64,000 nt of DNA from Aricia agestis (lineage: Eukaryota; Arthropoda; Insecta; Lepidoptera; Lycaenidae). The translations under genes were made by a program, and so were the position numbers. The stretch lies in the NCBI RefSeq assembly GCF_905147365.1, contig NC_056417.1:7586501-7650500 (forward strand). The letters are read 5' to 3'. Positions 11,501-18,580 of this stretch are shown here, piece after piece. Within the stretch, counting starts at the first letter, position 1. The number at the start of each line of letters is the position of its first letter. The notes beneath the pieces were generated by a model. The model searched no databases and was not told where the DNA came from. It saw nothing but the letters and a program-made list of their open reading frames with translations.

Positions 11501-14500
11501 CACAGATCTGCAATATTCGGATAGCGGAAGCTCAGGCTTGGAGGAGGTGGAACAGAAGGAGGCGGCGGAGACCATGGTGCAACTGTCCGTCAATCCAGGT
11601 CATTATATAATTTTATAAATGTCTTTTTTATAAGGCTTCAGTCTCGAAATTAGCGGGCAGCGGGGCGGAAGCGGTGACGGCGCGTTCCAATGTATATATT
11701 TATATGGACAAGCCGTCTAGTAGGCCGCGCGGCGAGTGGCTTTCGAGACCTGTCCATATAAATCTATACTTTGAAATAAAAAAGTAGTTACAAGATACAG
11801 CCTACAGCCTGGAAACAGACAGACGGACAGACATCGAAGTCTTAGTAATAGGGTCCCGTTTTTACCCTTTGGGTACGAAACCCTGAAAACGGCAATTTTT
11901 TAACTGTAACTTACCTGATTCTTCTACTCACCTCTACTTATATTTATGATTACTCAAATACTGTTGTCACATAGACGAGGACATGCCCGGCACGTCGTTT
12001 GACTCGGAGCTGACGATCAAGCGCGAGATCCCCGACGAGCCGCCGCACGTCACCGACCTGGTAGACCTCGACAGCACAGACTACACCTTCCCGCCCATCG
12101 TCAAGGTGAGATTCCCTAGAGAGATAGGCTTATGCTGGCTTCTCACGGCGAGTGATATCCGTGCCGTGCCGAGCCGATTTGTACGAGTGAGAGTGAGCCA
12201 ACAGGCGAGTCCTCGCTATCGTTCTCAGGGCGCGTAATATCAGGAGCCGTATATCAATTGGATCGGACGCGGCTGCTCGAGCCAGCCCGCGTCACCTCAA
12301 GCCACCCGGCGCGTGCGGCTTGTGATATTACGCGCCGTGAGAGGCTAGCAATAGGGGGCTAAAAAATCGCACGCCTGTAAATTTTTGAGCGTGCTCGAAA
12401 TAAGCGTGTGTAACTGTGCCTTATAAGTAACTTTAGTAGCTAATATACGCTACAATGGAGCTTTATACTTTATCGAAGGTTTGTTAGACCTTAAGAACTG
12501 GATACATCCTGAAGTAACCGAGACCAAAACTCCATAGTTGCTGGTCGTTCTCACATTAAACTTTCAGATTTTATAAAATGTCTAGATGATGCCCGTAACT
12601 CTCTTGCGCTATTTGTTTATCGTGCGGGAACCGTAAAATTTTCCAGGATAAAAGATAAAATATCCTATGTCCTTTTCCAGGACTCAAGGTATGTCCATAC
12701 CAAATTTTAGCAAAATCGGTTCAGCGGTTTGGGTGTGAAGGTAGACAGATAGACAGACATACTTTCGCATTTATAATTATTTTAGTAAGTATAGACGAAT
12801 CTAGCTATCGCTGGCTCCTAGGTCAGTCGGTCATTATTGACGGCTAAAATCAGTGGGCTTCGGCCTGTCCGAGCATAACACCTCGCTCGAAAGATCTTCG
12901 AATCGATACAGTCCTGTAATTTTTGACATATCGCTGATGAAATGACATATGTTTTTAACCGACTTCAAATAAAGGAGGTTATCAATTCGACCCCTATATG
13001 TATGTCATATTTTCAGAACCGTCCAGTTTTCGCGTATGTTAATCTATATCAGGTATCTGCGTGTGAACAAATGTGTCAAATTTTATAAGTGCATGTATGT
13101 ATGTATGTTTTTTATGATTGTGTTCGCATATCTACGGAACTACAAATCCGATTTAAGTAATTCTTTCTTGACCTGTACTTAGGCTAAAGAGGCTTTGTCC
13201 AACTTTTATCTGCAAGTTTTATCAATATAGGTTCAGTAGTTTTTGAGATAGAGAATTTTTAGTCGAAGTCGAGAATTCAAGTACGCACAATTTTGAAGTC
13301 GGTTTTATCTTTTTAAAATACTATTTATCACTTATACTGTCGTATTCTTACTCGCTTTCCTGTTTCGTTTAGGAGGAGCCGATCGAGCCGGACATGGGTA
13401 TGGAGCCGCCGTTGGACGCGGGCGCGGCGCTGCCCCCCGGCCCGCTGCCGGAACCGCCGCAGTTCAAGGAGGAACCCATGGAGAATTGGCAGGTTTGTGG
13501 CATTATATTGGATGGATGGATGGTGGTTATTTAGGTATTTTACGAGAATAATAATAATAATAATATACTTTATTGCATTCCACAAAATAATACAAGAAAA
13601 CACTAAAATCTGAAAAGGACAACTCAATTCTGGCGGCCTTATCGCTAAGTAGCGATATCTTCCAGGCAACCATCTTACGACTAGAACATTGATATAAAGA
13701 TAACTTAAACGAGTGGATGCATAATGTGCATAACAAACTAAAACTAATAAACACACACACACACAAACACGAAACAATTAAAGCCAAAGTACACGATGAA
13801 AAACTATTAATTACCTACTACGAGGGCTGCTATTTATGTATCCGGAATTAAAAAAAGAAACAAACATATATCATTTAATATGGTTTTATTGCTTTTCAAA
13901 ATATTCGCCGCGATGATCGACACACTTTTGCATACGCTGGAACCAATTTTCATAGCACTTTTTCCATTCTGATTGAGGTATCTCCAAAACGTGCATTTTG
14001 AACGCATCAACAGCCTCTTCGCGGCTCGAAAAACGTTGACCACGTAATTTGTTCTTCGCGTATGGAAATAAAAAGAAATCGTTAGGTGCCAAATCAGAGC
14101 TGTACGGCGGATGACCAGTCAATTCGATCTTTTGACCCTCCAAAAACTGAGTTGTTTCAGCTGAGGTGTGACAGCTAGCATTGTCGTGATGTAATATGAT
14201 TCTGCGTTGTCGGTTGTCCTTTCTTATTTCTTCAAAGACTTCTGGTAAACAAATGATTCAGAATTAACCGTTTTACGATTCTCTAATGGCACTGTAGCCA
14301 CATGTCCATTAGTTCCAAAAAAACAGGCGACCATTTGCTTCAAAGTACTTTTTGCACGAGTAACTTTTGTTGGTTTCGGCTCATCTTGGAACACCCACAC
14401 CGTTGACTGTTGTTTAGTTTCGGGGTCATATGCATAGATCCAAGATTCATCACCTGTGTAGATATTATAAACGGCTTTTGACGTACCACGGTTGTATTTT

Positions 14501-15640
14501 TTTATCATTTTTTTGCACCAATCGACACGAGCCCGTTTTTGATCGATTGTCAAGTTGTGCGGAATCCAACGCGAACATATTTTTTTTACAGCCAAATGTT
14601 CGTGTAATATCTTATGTATGCTCGTCATACTTATGCCTAAGGACGCCTCTATCTCGCGATATGTAACATGACAATCACGCATTATTAGTTCCTGCACAGC
14701 ATCTATATTTTGTGGGACAACAGCTGTTTTTGGGCGACCTTCTTTATTTTCATCCGTGAGCATAGACCGCCCACGATTAAACTCACTGTACCAGTGATAA
14801 ACAGTGGTTTTTGATGGTGCTTCATCTCCAAAAGTTGCGGTGAGTTGAATAAAGCACTGTTGTTGATTTAGCCCACGCCGAAAATCGTAGTAAATCATTG
14901 CACGAAAATGTTCACGCGTTAAATCCATGGCAAATGAAGACACGCAATTTTGAAAATGACGCCACAATGGAAAAATAATTGACAGTCACATGAAACAAAA
15001 TGTATTCTTCAACCAAAGAGTTCTATTTTCAAATGTTGTAATTACTTTTTAAATATTCTTCTTGTAAGTGGCCAGTTCCGGATACATAAATAGCAGCCCT
15101 CGTACTAAGTTAAAAAAGTTAAAAAATCTAATGACTAACAAGGCTAAACAATGTTTGATCCGTGTCATTATTGTTCAATGATTTAGTCAGATAATAATTT
15201 TTAAGTTGTCTTTTATACCACTCTTTTGGGATAATTTGAAATTATTAAGAACCTACTAGTTTAATAGTTTAATGTTATTATTGTCATGAATAAATGGACG
15301 GTGGATATTTGGGTATCCCACGAGAACACTACTCTTTTGGGATAAAGTTGTGAATGTGCTTATTCAGAACCATCTAGAATTATTGCAGAAATTATTGTAC
15401 CATCGAGGAAATTGTTTCAGAGGCAGGTGCCAGACCACGTGATTTGGTCGGATCACGTCAATTCAATGTTTATAATTGCGATCTGTCGACAAGTCGACCA
15501 AATTAAGCAGATCCCCAATCTGACTATAAATCATTTTCTCTGATAGTGTTATTTTATTGTTTTAGCCGGAGCCCGCTATACAAGACGACCTGCAGGTTAC
15601 TGACAGCGAAGAGGAGGCAGAGGACGGGTTGTGGTTCTAA
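2389..15640 (+). CDS. TAF1: Transcription initiation factor TFIID subunit 1, C-terminal part (16 exons)
   Basis: TAF1 is the largest subunit of the general transcription factor TFIID in the nucleus. It scaffolds the complex, contacts core promoter DNA and reads acetylated histone tails through two bromodomains. The window encodes 714 residues. In order they are the end of the central conserved region (RIARTFRNATGQRYTRVELV), a zinc knuckle CX2CX4HX6C, the 'RRRTDPLVTLSSLLE' lead-in, bromodomain 1, bromodomain 2, two AT-hooks (RGRGRPRK and RKRGRPRK) and an acidic tail ending EDGLWF. Exons are 2389-2500, 3118-3317, 3649-3733, 4147-4283, 5003-5167, 5865-6089, 7110-7254, 7576-7706, 8250-8412, 9138-9280, 9720-9882, 10739-10795, 11506-11598, 11975-12105, 13373-13492 and 15566-15640. 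All splice in phase with GT/AG borders. The N-terminal kinase and acetyltransferase-like regions lie upstream of the window. Introns are full of MITEs and a mariner copy. Confidence 0.96.
2501..3117. other. TAF1 intron with a 13-bp tandem repeat and an ACGT-rich block
   Basis: At 2702-2750 a 13-bp unit (gaaaccagcatca) is repeated about 3.5 times. From about 2800 to 3055 the palindromic tetranucleotide ACGT occurs roughly 17 times. The second block is described under findings. Confidence 0.75.
3118..3317 (+). CDS. TAF1: TAF1 exon b, central conserved region
   Basis: Encodes RVLRIARTFRNATGQRYTRV and then a stretch containing IRSTKDEAFIRQFATMDE, closely matching the TAF1 segment around 'IRTTKDEEFIRKFA'. 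The acceptor is 'gttgcag' and the donor is 'attcag|gtttg', ending in phase 0. Confidence 0.96.
3649..3733 (+). CDS. TAF1: TAF1 exon c
   Basis: Encodes EQLRRIKRNQERERLAGN, the basic helix that follows the conserved region in TAF1. The acceptor is 'ttatacag' and the donor is 'gaca|gtatgtg', ending in phase 1. Confidence 0.93.
3904..4030. repeat. MITE family G, complete copy
   Basis: A 127-bp element with imperfect inverted ends: left GTACCATCGAGGAAATTGAT, right (reverse complement) GTACTATCAGAGAAGTTGAT. GTAC sits at both edges. Other copies are at 15397-15549, 44536-44830 and 60867-61025, with end fragments near 777-800 and 54714-54745. No coding capacity. Confidence 0.88.
4147..4283 (+). CDS. 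TAF1: TAF1 exon d
   Basis: Encodes a serine- and methionine-rich start (SMMSMSSSML) and then IKQEPDLPTPSRRRPKLKPD, ending LKLK just before the zinc knuckle exon, as in other TAF1 proteins. The acceptor is 'ccctgcag' and the donor is 'aag|gtaaat', ending in phase 0. Confidence 0.93.
4284..5002. other. TAF1 intron without recognised elements
   Basis: AT-rich intron. I see no exon and no repeat shared within the window. Confidence 0.5.
5003..5167 (+). CDS. TAF1: TAF1 exon e, zinc knuckle
   Basis: Encodes CGACGQVGHMRTNKACPLY: a CX2CX4HX6C zinc knuckle with the 'GHMRTNK' signature typical of TAF1. An acidic linker (DEEELGYVDGTKL) follows. The acceptor is 'cgtcacag' and the donor is 'attaag|gtttgt', ending in phase 0. 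Confidence 0.96.
5168..5864. other. TAF1 intron without recognised elements
   Basis: AT-rich intron with a pyrimidine-rich run before the 5864 acceptor. Nothing else is recognised. Confidence 0.5.
5865..6089 (+). CDS. TAF1: TAF1 exon f, start of bromodomain 1
   Basis: 75 codons: an arginine-rich lead (RRIGGRRDSRGRRRN), then RRRTDPLVTLSSLLEDVLNH, the start of bromodomain 1 with helix Z and its proline-containing loop (LPDVQPFLFPVNQK). The acceptor is 'cgttaacag' and the donor is 'cagaag|gtaaca', ending in phase 0. The 3' half is duplicated 156 bp downstream. Confidence 0.95.
6133..6244 (+). pseudogene. Duplicated, frameshifted copy of the bromodomain-1 exon
   Basis: This is a copy, offset by 156 bp, of the second half of exon 5865-6089. 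It keeps 'LVTLSSLLEDVLNHMRHLPD' with mostly silent changes, plus a usable donor (aag|gtaaga) and an AG directly upstream. One base is missing in the loop region (ccgttc to ccttc), which throws the frame off. The 43-bp gap between donor A and copy B is too short for an ordinary intron. It is either a decaying exon copy or an alternative exon spoiled by a local sequence error. Confidence 0.8.
6245..7109. other. TAF1 intron with an inverted-repeat GC-rich segment
   Basis: Between about 6410 and 6590 a GC-rich foldback occurs ('cagccactgccgctgctcc' against 'gggcagcggcagcggcatg'), probably a MITE. The following 6670-7080 region looks repeat-derived, but no termini were placed. Confidence 0.45.
7110..7254 (+). 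CDS. TAF1: TAF1 exon g, bromodomain 1 core
   Basis: Encodes DYHRIVQRPMDLQTIRENL and then NSTLYNG. The YN pair contains the asparagine that binds acetyl-lysine in bromodomains. The acceptor is 'atttacag' and the donor is 'aacg|gttagt', ending in phase 1. Confidence 0.96.
7255..7575. other. TAF1 intron
   Basis: AT-rich intron. No element is recognised. Confidence 0.5.
7576..7706 (+). CDS. TAF1: TAF1 exon h, end of bromodomain 1 and linker
   Basis: Encodes the last helix of bromodomain 1 and the linker EKEEQFMKLEKQINPLLDDN, matching the 'KLARLEKAINPLLDDDDQ' linker of animal TAF1. The acceptor is 'gtccgtag' and the donor is 'gatcag|gtaagc', ending in phase 0. Confidence 0.96.
7707..8249. other. 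TAF1 intron
   Basis: AT-rich intron without recognised elements. Confidence 0.5.
8250..8412 (+). CDS. TAF1: TAF1 exon i, start of bromodomain 2
   Basis: Encodes VALSFIFENLLTTKLKVMPE, the loop WPFLKPVNKKQVKDYYNVIK and KPIDMETI: helix Z, ZA loop and helix A of bromodomain 2. The acceptor is 'cttttcag' and the donor is 'caag|gttagg', ending in phase 1. Confidence 0.96.
8413..9137. other. TAF1 intron
   Basis: AT-rich. 8640-8740 holds a GC-richer patch that resembles a repeat, but no second copy was found in this window. Confidence 0.4.
9138..9280 (+). CDS. TAF1: TAF1 exon j, bromodomain 2 core
   Basis: Encodes HKYHSREEFLRDIQLLVDNC and RAYNGPNSQFT. The YNGP contains the acetyl-lysine-binding asparagine. 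The acceptor is 'tttttag' and the donor is 'gaacag|gtgaga', ending in phase 0. Confidence 0.96.
9421..9690 (+). mobile_element. LINE 3' fragment (family A) with reverse-transcriptase C-terminus
   Basis: The stretch encodes MPRTVKLWNELSPAVFL, the 'R-T-x-x-L-W-N-x-L-P' motif near the C-terminus of many insect LINE ORF2 proteins. Its tail ('gggcgacggtagttgttttcc') also occurs at 16798-17127, 37213-37425 and, reversed, at 43607, 50352, 53172 and 54752. It is 5' truncated and dead, inside a TAF1 intron. Confidence 0.82.
9720..9882 (+). CDS. TAF1: TAF1 exon k, first AT-hook
   Basis: Encodes FDEHVSQLEANIVRVQQKML (the 'TEYDEHLTQLEKDI' helix after bromodomain 2), an acidic stretch, and then KRGRGRPRKHK, an AT-hook that binds the minor groove of AT-rich DNA. 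The acceptor is 'aattttcag' and the donor is 'gacg|gtaagc', ending in phase 1. Confidence 0.95.
9892..10304. repeat. MITE with CCCTAGACG ends
   Basis: The left end 'cggcccctagacgtgcaatt' is mirrored by the right end, whose reverse complement begins 'gtcccctagacgatcaattg'. A third internal copy lies near 10141 ('cggcctagacgagcaatt'). It starts only 9 bases after the exon k donor. No coding capacity. Confidence 0.7.
10364..10549 (+). repeat. Dispersed repeat family D
   Basis: Ends in 'gggcgtcatctag' and contains 'ctgtctgtctg' and 'atgtacggttcccgtg'. Further copies are at 12580-12796 (-), 18465-18580 (-), 19390-19573 (+), 40296-40480 (+) and 42448-42612 (-). Confidence 0.8.
10739..10795 (+). 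CDS. TAF1: TAF1 exon l, second AT-hook cassette
   Basis: A 57-bp exon encoding DATPRKRGRPRKDQNSLVD. It is an exact multiple of three, phase 1 on both sides, so it can be skipped without a frame change. Drosophila TAF1 is known to make isoforms with one or two AT-hooks by alternative splicing in this region, and this exon fits the same role. The acceptor is 'cttcacag' and the donor is 'gatg|gtaagt'. Confidence 0.93.
10936..11087. repeat. Foldback MITE
   Basis: Inverted ends ACGCCTGTAGTCCACCGACG and, as reverse complement, ACGCCTCTAGTCCACCGACG, continuing with 'ctgcgaactgcgaaa'. It lies in the TAF1 intron between the AT-hook cassette and exon 11506. Confidence 0.87.
11260..11351. repeat. Near-perfect 92-bp palindrome
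   Basis: The left arm 'agggtctatcgtgtcaattg' is mirrored by the right arm 'caattgatacgatagaccct'. The centre contains 'gacagctgtcatat' and its inverse. The right arm is also the start of the duplicated segment at 11341-11510. Confidence 0.85.
11341..11510 (+). repeat. 67-bp direct duplication containing a 3' splice site
   Basis: Positions 11341-11407 and 11444-11510 are near-identical (about three differences) with a 103-bp offset. Each copy ends in 'tttccacagatctg', so the true acceptor of exon 11506 has an exact upstream decoy at 11402. Use of the decoy would add 103 nt and shift the frame. Confidence 0.88.
11506..11598 (+). CDS. TAF1: TAF1 exon m
   Basis: 93 bp, phase 1 on both sides. 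Encodes DLQYSDSGSSGLEEVEQKEA followed by AETMVQLSVNP, acidic and serine-rich like the TAF1 C-terminal tail. The acceptor is 'ttccacag' and the donor is 'ccag|gtcatt'. It can also be skipped without a frame change. Confidence 0.9.
11640..11970. repeat. Intron with a small foldback and family C tail
   Basis: 11640-11762 carries 'tatatttatatggacaagcc' and inverse pieces ('ctgtccatataaatctata'), probably a small foldback. 11791-11889 is the 3' tail of family C ('cttagtaatagggtcccg'). Confidence 0.65.
11975..12105 (+). CDS. TAF1: TAF1 exon n
   Basis: Encodes DEDMPGTSFDSELTIKREIP and then a DSTDYTFPPIVK end, part of the acidic C-terminal tail. The acceptor is 'gtcacatag' and the donor is 'caag|gtgaga', ending in phase 0. 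Confidence 0.92.
12136..12347. repeat. GC-rich foldback MITE
   Basis: Left 'tggcttctcacggcg' and right 'cgccgtgagaggcta' are inverse. 'gcgcgtaatatca' near 12229 and 'tgatattacgcgcc' near 12322 form an inner pair. Confidence 0.7.
12580..12796 (-). repeat. Dispersed repeat family D, reverse copy
   Basis: Begins 'tagatgatgcccgtaact' and holds 'aaaatcggttcagcggtttg' and 'agacagatagacagac', the reverse of the copy at 19390-19573. Confidence 0.75.
12955..13315. repeat. Dispersed repeat with AACCGACTTCAAA ends
   Basis: The left end 'ttttaaccgacttcaaa' is mirrored by 'ttttgaagtcggtttt' at the right. The middle has variable 'atgtatgtatg' runs. A widespread type of lepidopteran repeat, non-coding here. 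Confidence 0.6.
13373..13492 (+). CDS. TAF1: TAF1 exon o
   Basis: 40 codons: EEPIEPDMGMEPPLDAGAAL, proline-rich PPGPLPEPPQF and KEEPMENWQ, the acidic and proline-rich tail. The acceptor is 'ttcgtttag' and the donor is 'tggcag|gtttgt', ending in phase 0. The high GC content of the exon stands out against the intron. Confidence 0.92.
13493..13820 (-). repeat. LINE-type tail in the last TAF1 intron
   Basis: 'aataataataataataatatactttattgcattcc' at about 13547-13580 looks like the reversed 3' end of a LINE (AATAAAGTA plus a TTA tail). An (AC)n run follows at 13754-13766. No coding remnants are seen. Confidence 0.45.
13821..15102 (-). mobile_element. mariner element, 1282 bp, TA target duplication
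   Basis: Inverted terminal repeats begin CGAGGGCTGCTATTTATGTA (left) and are mirrored at the right end. TA flanks both sides (13819-13820 and 15103-15104). Length and ends fit a full-size mariner with one transposase gene on the minus strand, which is broken. It sits in the last TAF1 intron opposite to transcription. Confidence 0.93.
13886..14967 (-). pseudogene. mariner transposase, disrupted by a frame break
   Basis: Two minus-strand frames cover a transposase of normal mariner size (about 340 residues). The N-terminal part (14967 down to 14224) has the paired helix-turn-helix region and the first catalytic aspartate in YTGDESWIYAYDPETK. The C-terminal part carries the second aspartate (HHDNA) and the third (SSDLAPNDFFLFP). 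Spacing of the last two is as in DD34D mariners. The frames do not join: near 14240-14265 a small deletion moves the reading frame and the first part runs into a stop. It is therefore non-autonomous, though its ends look intact and might be mobilised by an active relative. Confidence 0.9.
15397..15549. repeat. MITE family G copy next to the last TAF1 acceptor
   Basis: Left 'gtaccatcgaggaaattg', right 'tcattttctctgatagtg'. It ends 16 bases before the acceptor of the last TAF1 exon, so it supplies part of the sequence upstream of that splice site. Confidence 0.82.
15566..15640 (+). CDS. TAF1: TAF1 last coding exon
   Basis: Encodes PEPAIQDDLQVTDSEEEAED and GLWF followed by TAA. The very acidic end matches the acidic C-termini of animal TAF1. 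The acceptor is 'ttgttttag'. A short 3' UTR with AATAAA follows. Confidence 0.94.
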   Translation, partial: PEPAIQDDLQVTDSEEEAEDGLWF

Positions 15641-15707
15641 AATATGCAATTTTATTCATTTTATATACTATAATGTTGAAATGGTTAGTTTAATTTATAT
15701 AATAAGC

Positions 15708-15713
15708 AATAAA
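15708..15713 (+). terminator. TAF1 polyadenylation signal
   Basis: AATAAA 68 bases after the TAF1 stop codon, followed by AT-rich sequence. The 3' UTR would be only about 90 bases. Confidence 0.75.
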
Positions 15714-15956
15714 ATATTTGATATTATAATATTATAAAAAGCGTTTTGTCTTTAATCGTGCCAATTTTTTTTCACTCGTAAACTAAAATGTTTCTCAACA
15801 TTCTCCAAAGACGTACGTAAAAACTCAAAACAATATGAGTAATATAGATACTGTGTTTTGTTATACAGCTAAGCGCAGCCACTCGATTGTGATCGATCGT
15901 TTCGATCTATCAAAATTAACGTAACAAAGATTTCTTACAGCAAAATACGCAAAAAA

Positions 15957-16285
15957 ACATTAAGGTGACGCCGCGTTAAAGTAAAAAATTCGTGTTGGAT
16001 ATGTTTTAGATTGCTTGTTTTAATAATAAATAAATACGTCATTTCATATACCTAAGCTATGGGCAAATTAGTGTATGCTCGAACCAATTTATGTACAAAT
16101 TTTGGAAGCTTAAATCACTCTCCTCTGTTGGCAAAATAGGAATCCCTTTTTTACAGATGTCTTTTTGATAAGATATGATGAATACTGACAATGAACTTTA
16201 ATTTCTTAGCTTTAGTCATTGCTGAGAAAAATCGATATCGCTACAGCTAAATTATCAAGGCGTCGCCTTAAACTAATTTACTTAC
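15957..16285. repeat. Dispersed element H, copy 1
   Basis: Starts 'ttaaggtgacgccgcg' and ends 'ccttgataat' in inverse ('aaggcgtcgcctta'). It contains 'tttagattgcttgttttaat' and 'ctaagctatgggcaaatta'. A rearranged copy lies reversed at 36398-36775. 16286-16560 is AT-rich without recognised content. Confidence 0.65.
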
Positions 16286-16560
16286 AATGAATTCGTTTCG
16301 ATCAATGTCGAATGTAAAATTATGTGACTCATCGTCAGGTTAATATTATATTCTACATAAGTTAATGTAAATATAGGTTGTCCAATTAGTAACCTTTACT
16401 TTGTGGATAACAAGGGTATTGAATATTCGGGTATACTCATTTGTAGACAAAACAAAGAACTTTAAATGTTATGAATACAATATCATATTACAACAACATC
16501 ACCTTATTATTATCTGAAATCGATATATCCTTACTAATTAATTTTAAGTATAGATAATAT

Positions 16561-16797
16561 TAGGTTGGGGAAAAGTTTCTTGGCTTATTATATAAAAAAT
16601 CGAAAGGTTTTTTTTATATAATATGTTGTATATCTTGTAGGTAGGCATGGTACGTGATCTTATTGCTATAATCATTTTGGGGCTTGGGGCTTATCAAAAA
16701 AATTGCAACAAGTTGTTTTGGCAGTCCTCTCGTGATGTTAACCTGTTACCTGACACTGCCTACGGAATTCTGCAGAAATCGAAACAGGTAATGTAGT
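16561..16797. repeat. Remnant resembling another mariner end
   Basis: 'ttaggttggggaaaagtttctt' at 16561 resembles the ends of mellifera-type mariners. The rest is too decayed to read. 17480-17580 may be a further piece of the same remnant, separated by later insertions. Confidence 0.4.
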
Positions 16798-17127
16798 ATA
16801 CGTGGGAGAGCCATGCTTCGGCACGAATGGGCCGGCTCGACCGGAGAAATACCACGTTCTCACAGAAAACCGGCGTGAAACAGCGCTTGCGCTGTGTTTC
16901 GCCGAGTGAGTGAGTTTACCGGAGGCCCAATCCCCTACCCTATTCCCTTCCCTGCCCTCCCCTATTCCCTCCCCTTCCCTAAACTCCCCTATTACCCTAT
17001 TCCCTCTTAAAAGGCCGGCAACGTACGTGCAGCTCTTCTGATGCTGCGAGTGTCCATGGGCGACGGAAGTTGTTTTCCATCAGGTGACCCGTTTGCTCGT
17101 TTGCACCCTTGTTTCATAAAAAAATGT
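16798..17127 (+). mobile_element. LINE family A 3' end
   Basis: Contains 'gtgggagagccatgcttcgg', pyrimidine-rich CCCTATTCCCTTCCC repeats, 'cagctcttctgatgctgcga' and 'gggcgacggaagttg', ending with a short A-run. It is the forward counterpart of 50352-50690. No intact ORF. Confidence 0.85.
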
Positions 17128-17192
17128 AAAAATCTGAAGGTGCAAGATCAAGACAATTTTTGCTGAGTGTCTAAAATCTAAATATACAAGAT

Positions 17193-17447
17193 GTTAGTGT
17201 AAACACCGTTATCCTTGAAACCATCAAATGAGCCCGTCAAAATGAACAATTTTTTTCTATGAGAACAATGCTGGGAACTCAAAAAAAATGCGTCTTCATA
17301 CCCATACAAATTGCCGATCCGGGCATCCGTATGGGTATGAAGACGGCATTTTTTTTGAGTTCCCAGCATTGTTCTCATAGAAAAAATTGTTTATTTTGAC
17401 GGGCTCATATTTTGATGGTTTCAAGGATAACGGTGTTTACACTTAAC
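17193..17447. repeat. Long foldback MITE
   Basis: Arms of about 115 bp: the left starts GTTAGTGTAAACACCGTTAT, the right ends with its inverse. Both carry 'gagaacaatgctgggaactc'. The loop is about 20 bases ('gccgatccgggcat'). Confidence 0.92.
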
Positions 17448-17689
17448 ACACTGTATGTGACGTCCAACATCTATGGTAAAAAACCACACCCCTTTTGTTG
17501 ATTAATTCCGGACGCTTTTTCTCAACTATTTTCTTTAACAGTTCAAAGTGAATAATGCCTTCCAATCCCACCATACACACAGCATCACCTTACTAAGTTC
17601 ATAGTATGTAGGGTACTATTATATTATAATAGTACTATAATAATAATATTATTATAGTATGTATGAACTTAATACTTAATCAGTAAGAA

Positions 17690-17990
17690 GACATCCCTCC
17701 ACTTGAGGGTCGAGCGTCTGCAGTCTCGCCACAAGGTCAACTTCAGTTCCTTTGTGGTGAGAGTACCGACGCATCTTCTCTCGACCTTTGAAGCGGAGGA
17801 ATTCTGGCCGACTGATGTGGTTTACCGAAGGTTCCGGGGGAGACTCCGGAATGAAGCGCGCGTCACGTCGCCGTTAATTCGTGATAATGTGTAGTTGTTA
17901 AGTTTATATAATTTTTATGTATGTTAGTCATTAAGGTATATATTGTATGGGCCTAGGTGGCCTGATTTAAATAAAAGAATTAAAAAAAAA
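17690..17990 (+). mobile_element. LINE ORF1 C-terminus joined to a LINE 3' end
   Basis: An ORF from 17703 to 17894 has 'FSSFVVRVPTHLL' and 'EFWPTDVVYRRFRGRL', a pattern I associate with the C-terminal end of non-LTR retrotransposon ORF1 proteins (S-F-x-V-x-V and a W-P-x-G/D-V-x-x-R-x-F/W signature). It is followed directly by a 3' UTR ('gtatatattgtatgggccta') and a poly-A tail at 17980, with no ORF2. The same 3' UTR occurs reversed at 60500-60580. Confidence 0.55.
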
Positions 17991-18464
17991 GGTAAACTTA
18001 AAAACGAATACGGGATACTTTTTCCTCGATCTCTTATGCTCCCTATTAGTAGGTGAAACGTAGCAGTGTACTGAGTGCGAGTTTAGTCACTACATGAAAA
18101 GTAACTACAATTATTTGGAACCTACAGTGTGACACTAACTCGGCAACTGCAAGGCAGTGCACGGAAGTGCGCAGGCCAAGTTCTAGCAGGTTAATTTTAT
18201 TATTTTTTAACTTTAGCGAGCGACTACTAATTGATGCCAGGTGAGAGTACAAAATCACAAAGCCATAATCAAGTAAGTTTTGGTGCGTCGCCGAAGAAAT
18301 TATTAAAAGGGACGATATTTACATTTTCCGTAAAATAATGTTGAATAATAACACGAATTTTCAACATAGGCCCACGTTCACAGAAGTTACATTTTATAGC
18401 GGTAAATTAGTGGCTTACTGTACACAGGCTGCAATAAGTGCTTATTAACAGGGCTACTGAAACT
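17991..18464. other. Intergenic, nothing recognised
   Basis: AT-rich sequence between retroelement remnants. No ORF with coding character and no shared repeat. Confidence 0.4.
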
Positions 18465-18580
18465 AGATATGGCTTCGCAATGAAATATTATAAATTTCAG
18501 TAAAATCGGCGCAGTGGTTTGGGCGTAAAGAGTTAACAAATAGACAGGCACACTCTCATTTATAAATGATAATATTAGCA
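18465..18580 (-). repeat. Dispersed repeat family D, reverse fragment
   Basis: 'cagtaaaatcggcgcagtggtttgggcgta' type sequence and 'aatagacaggcaca' match the reverse of family D. Confidence 0.65.

Noticed and set aside
13328..13787. Minus-strand frames opposite TAF1 exon o
   Set aside because: They overlap a GC-rich exon and a microsatellite, with low-complexity translation and no family.
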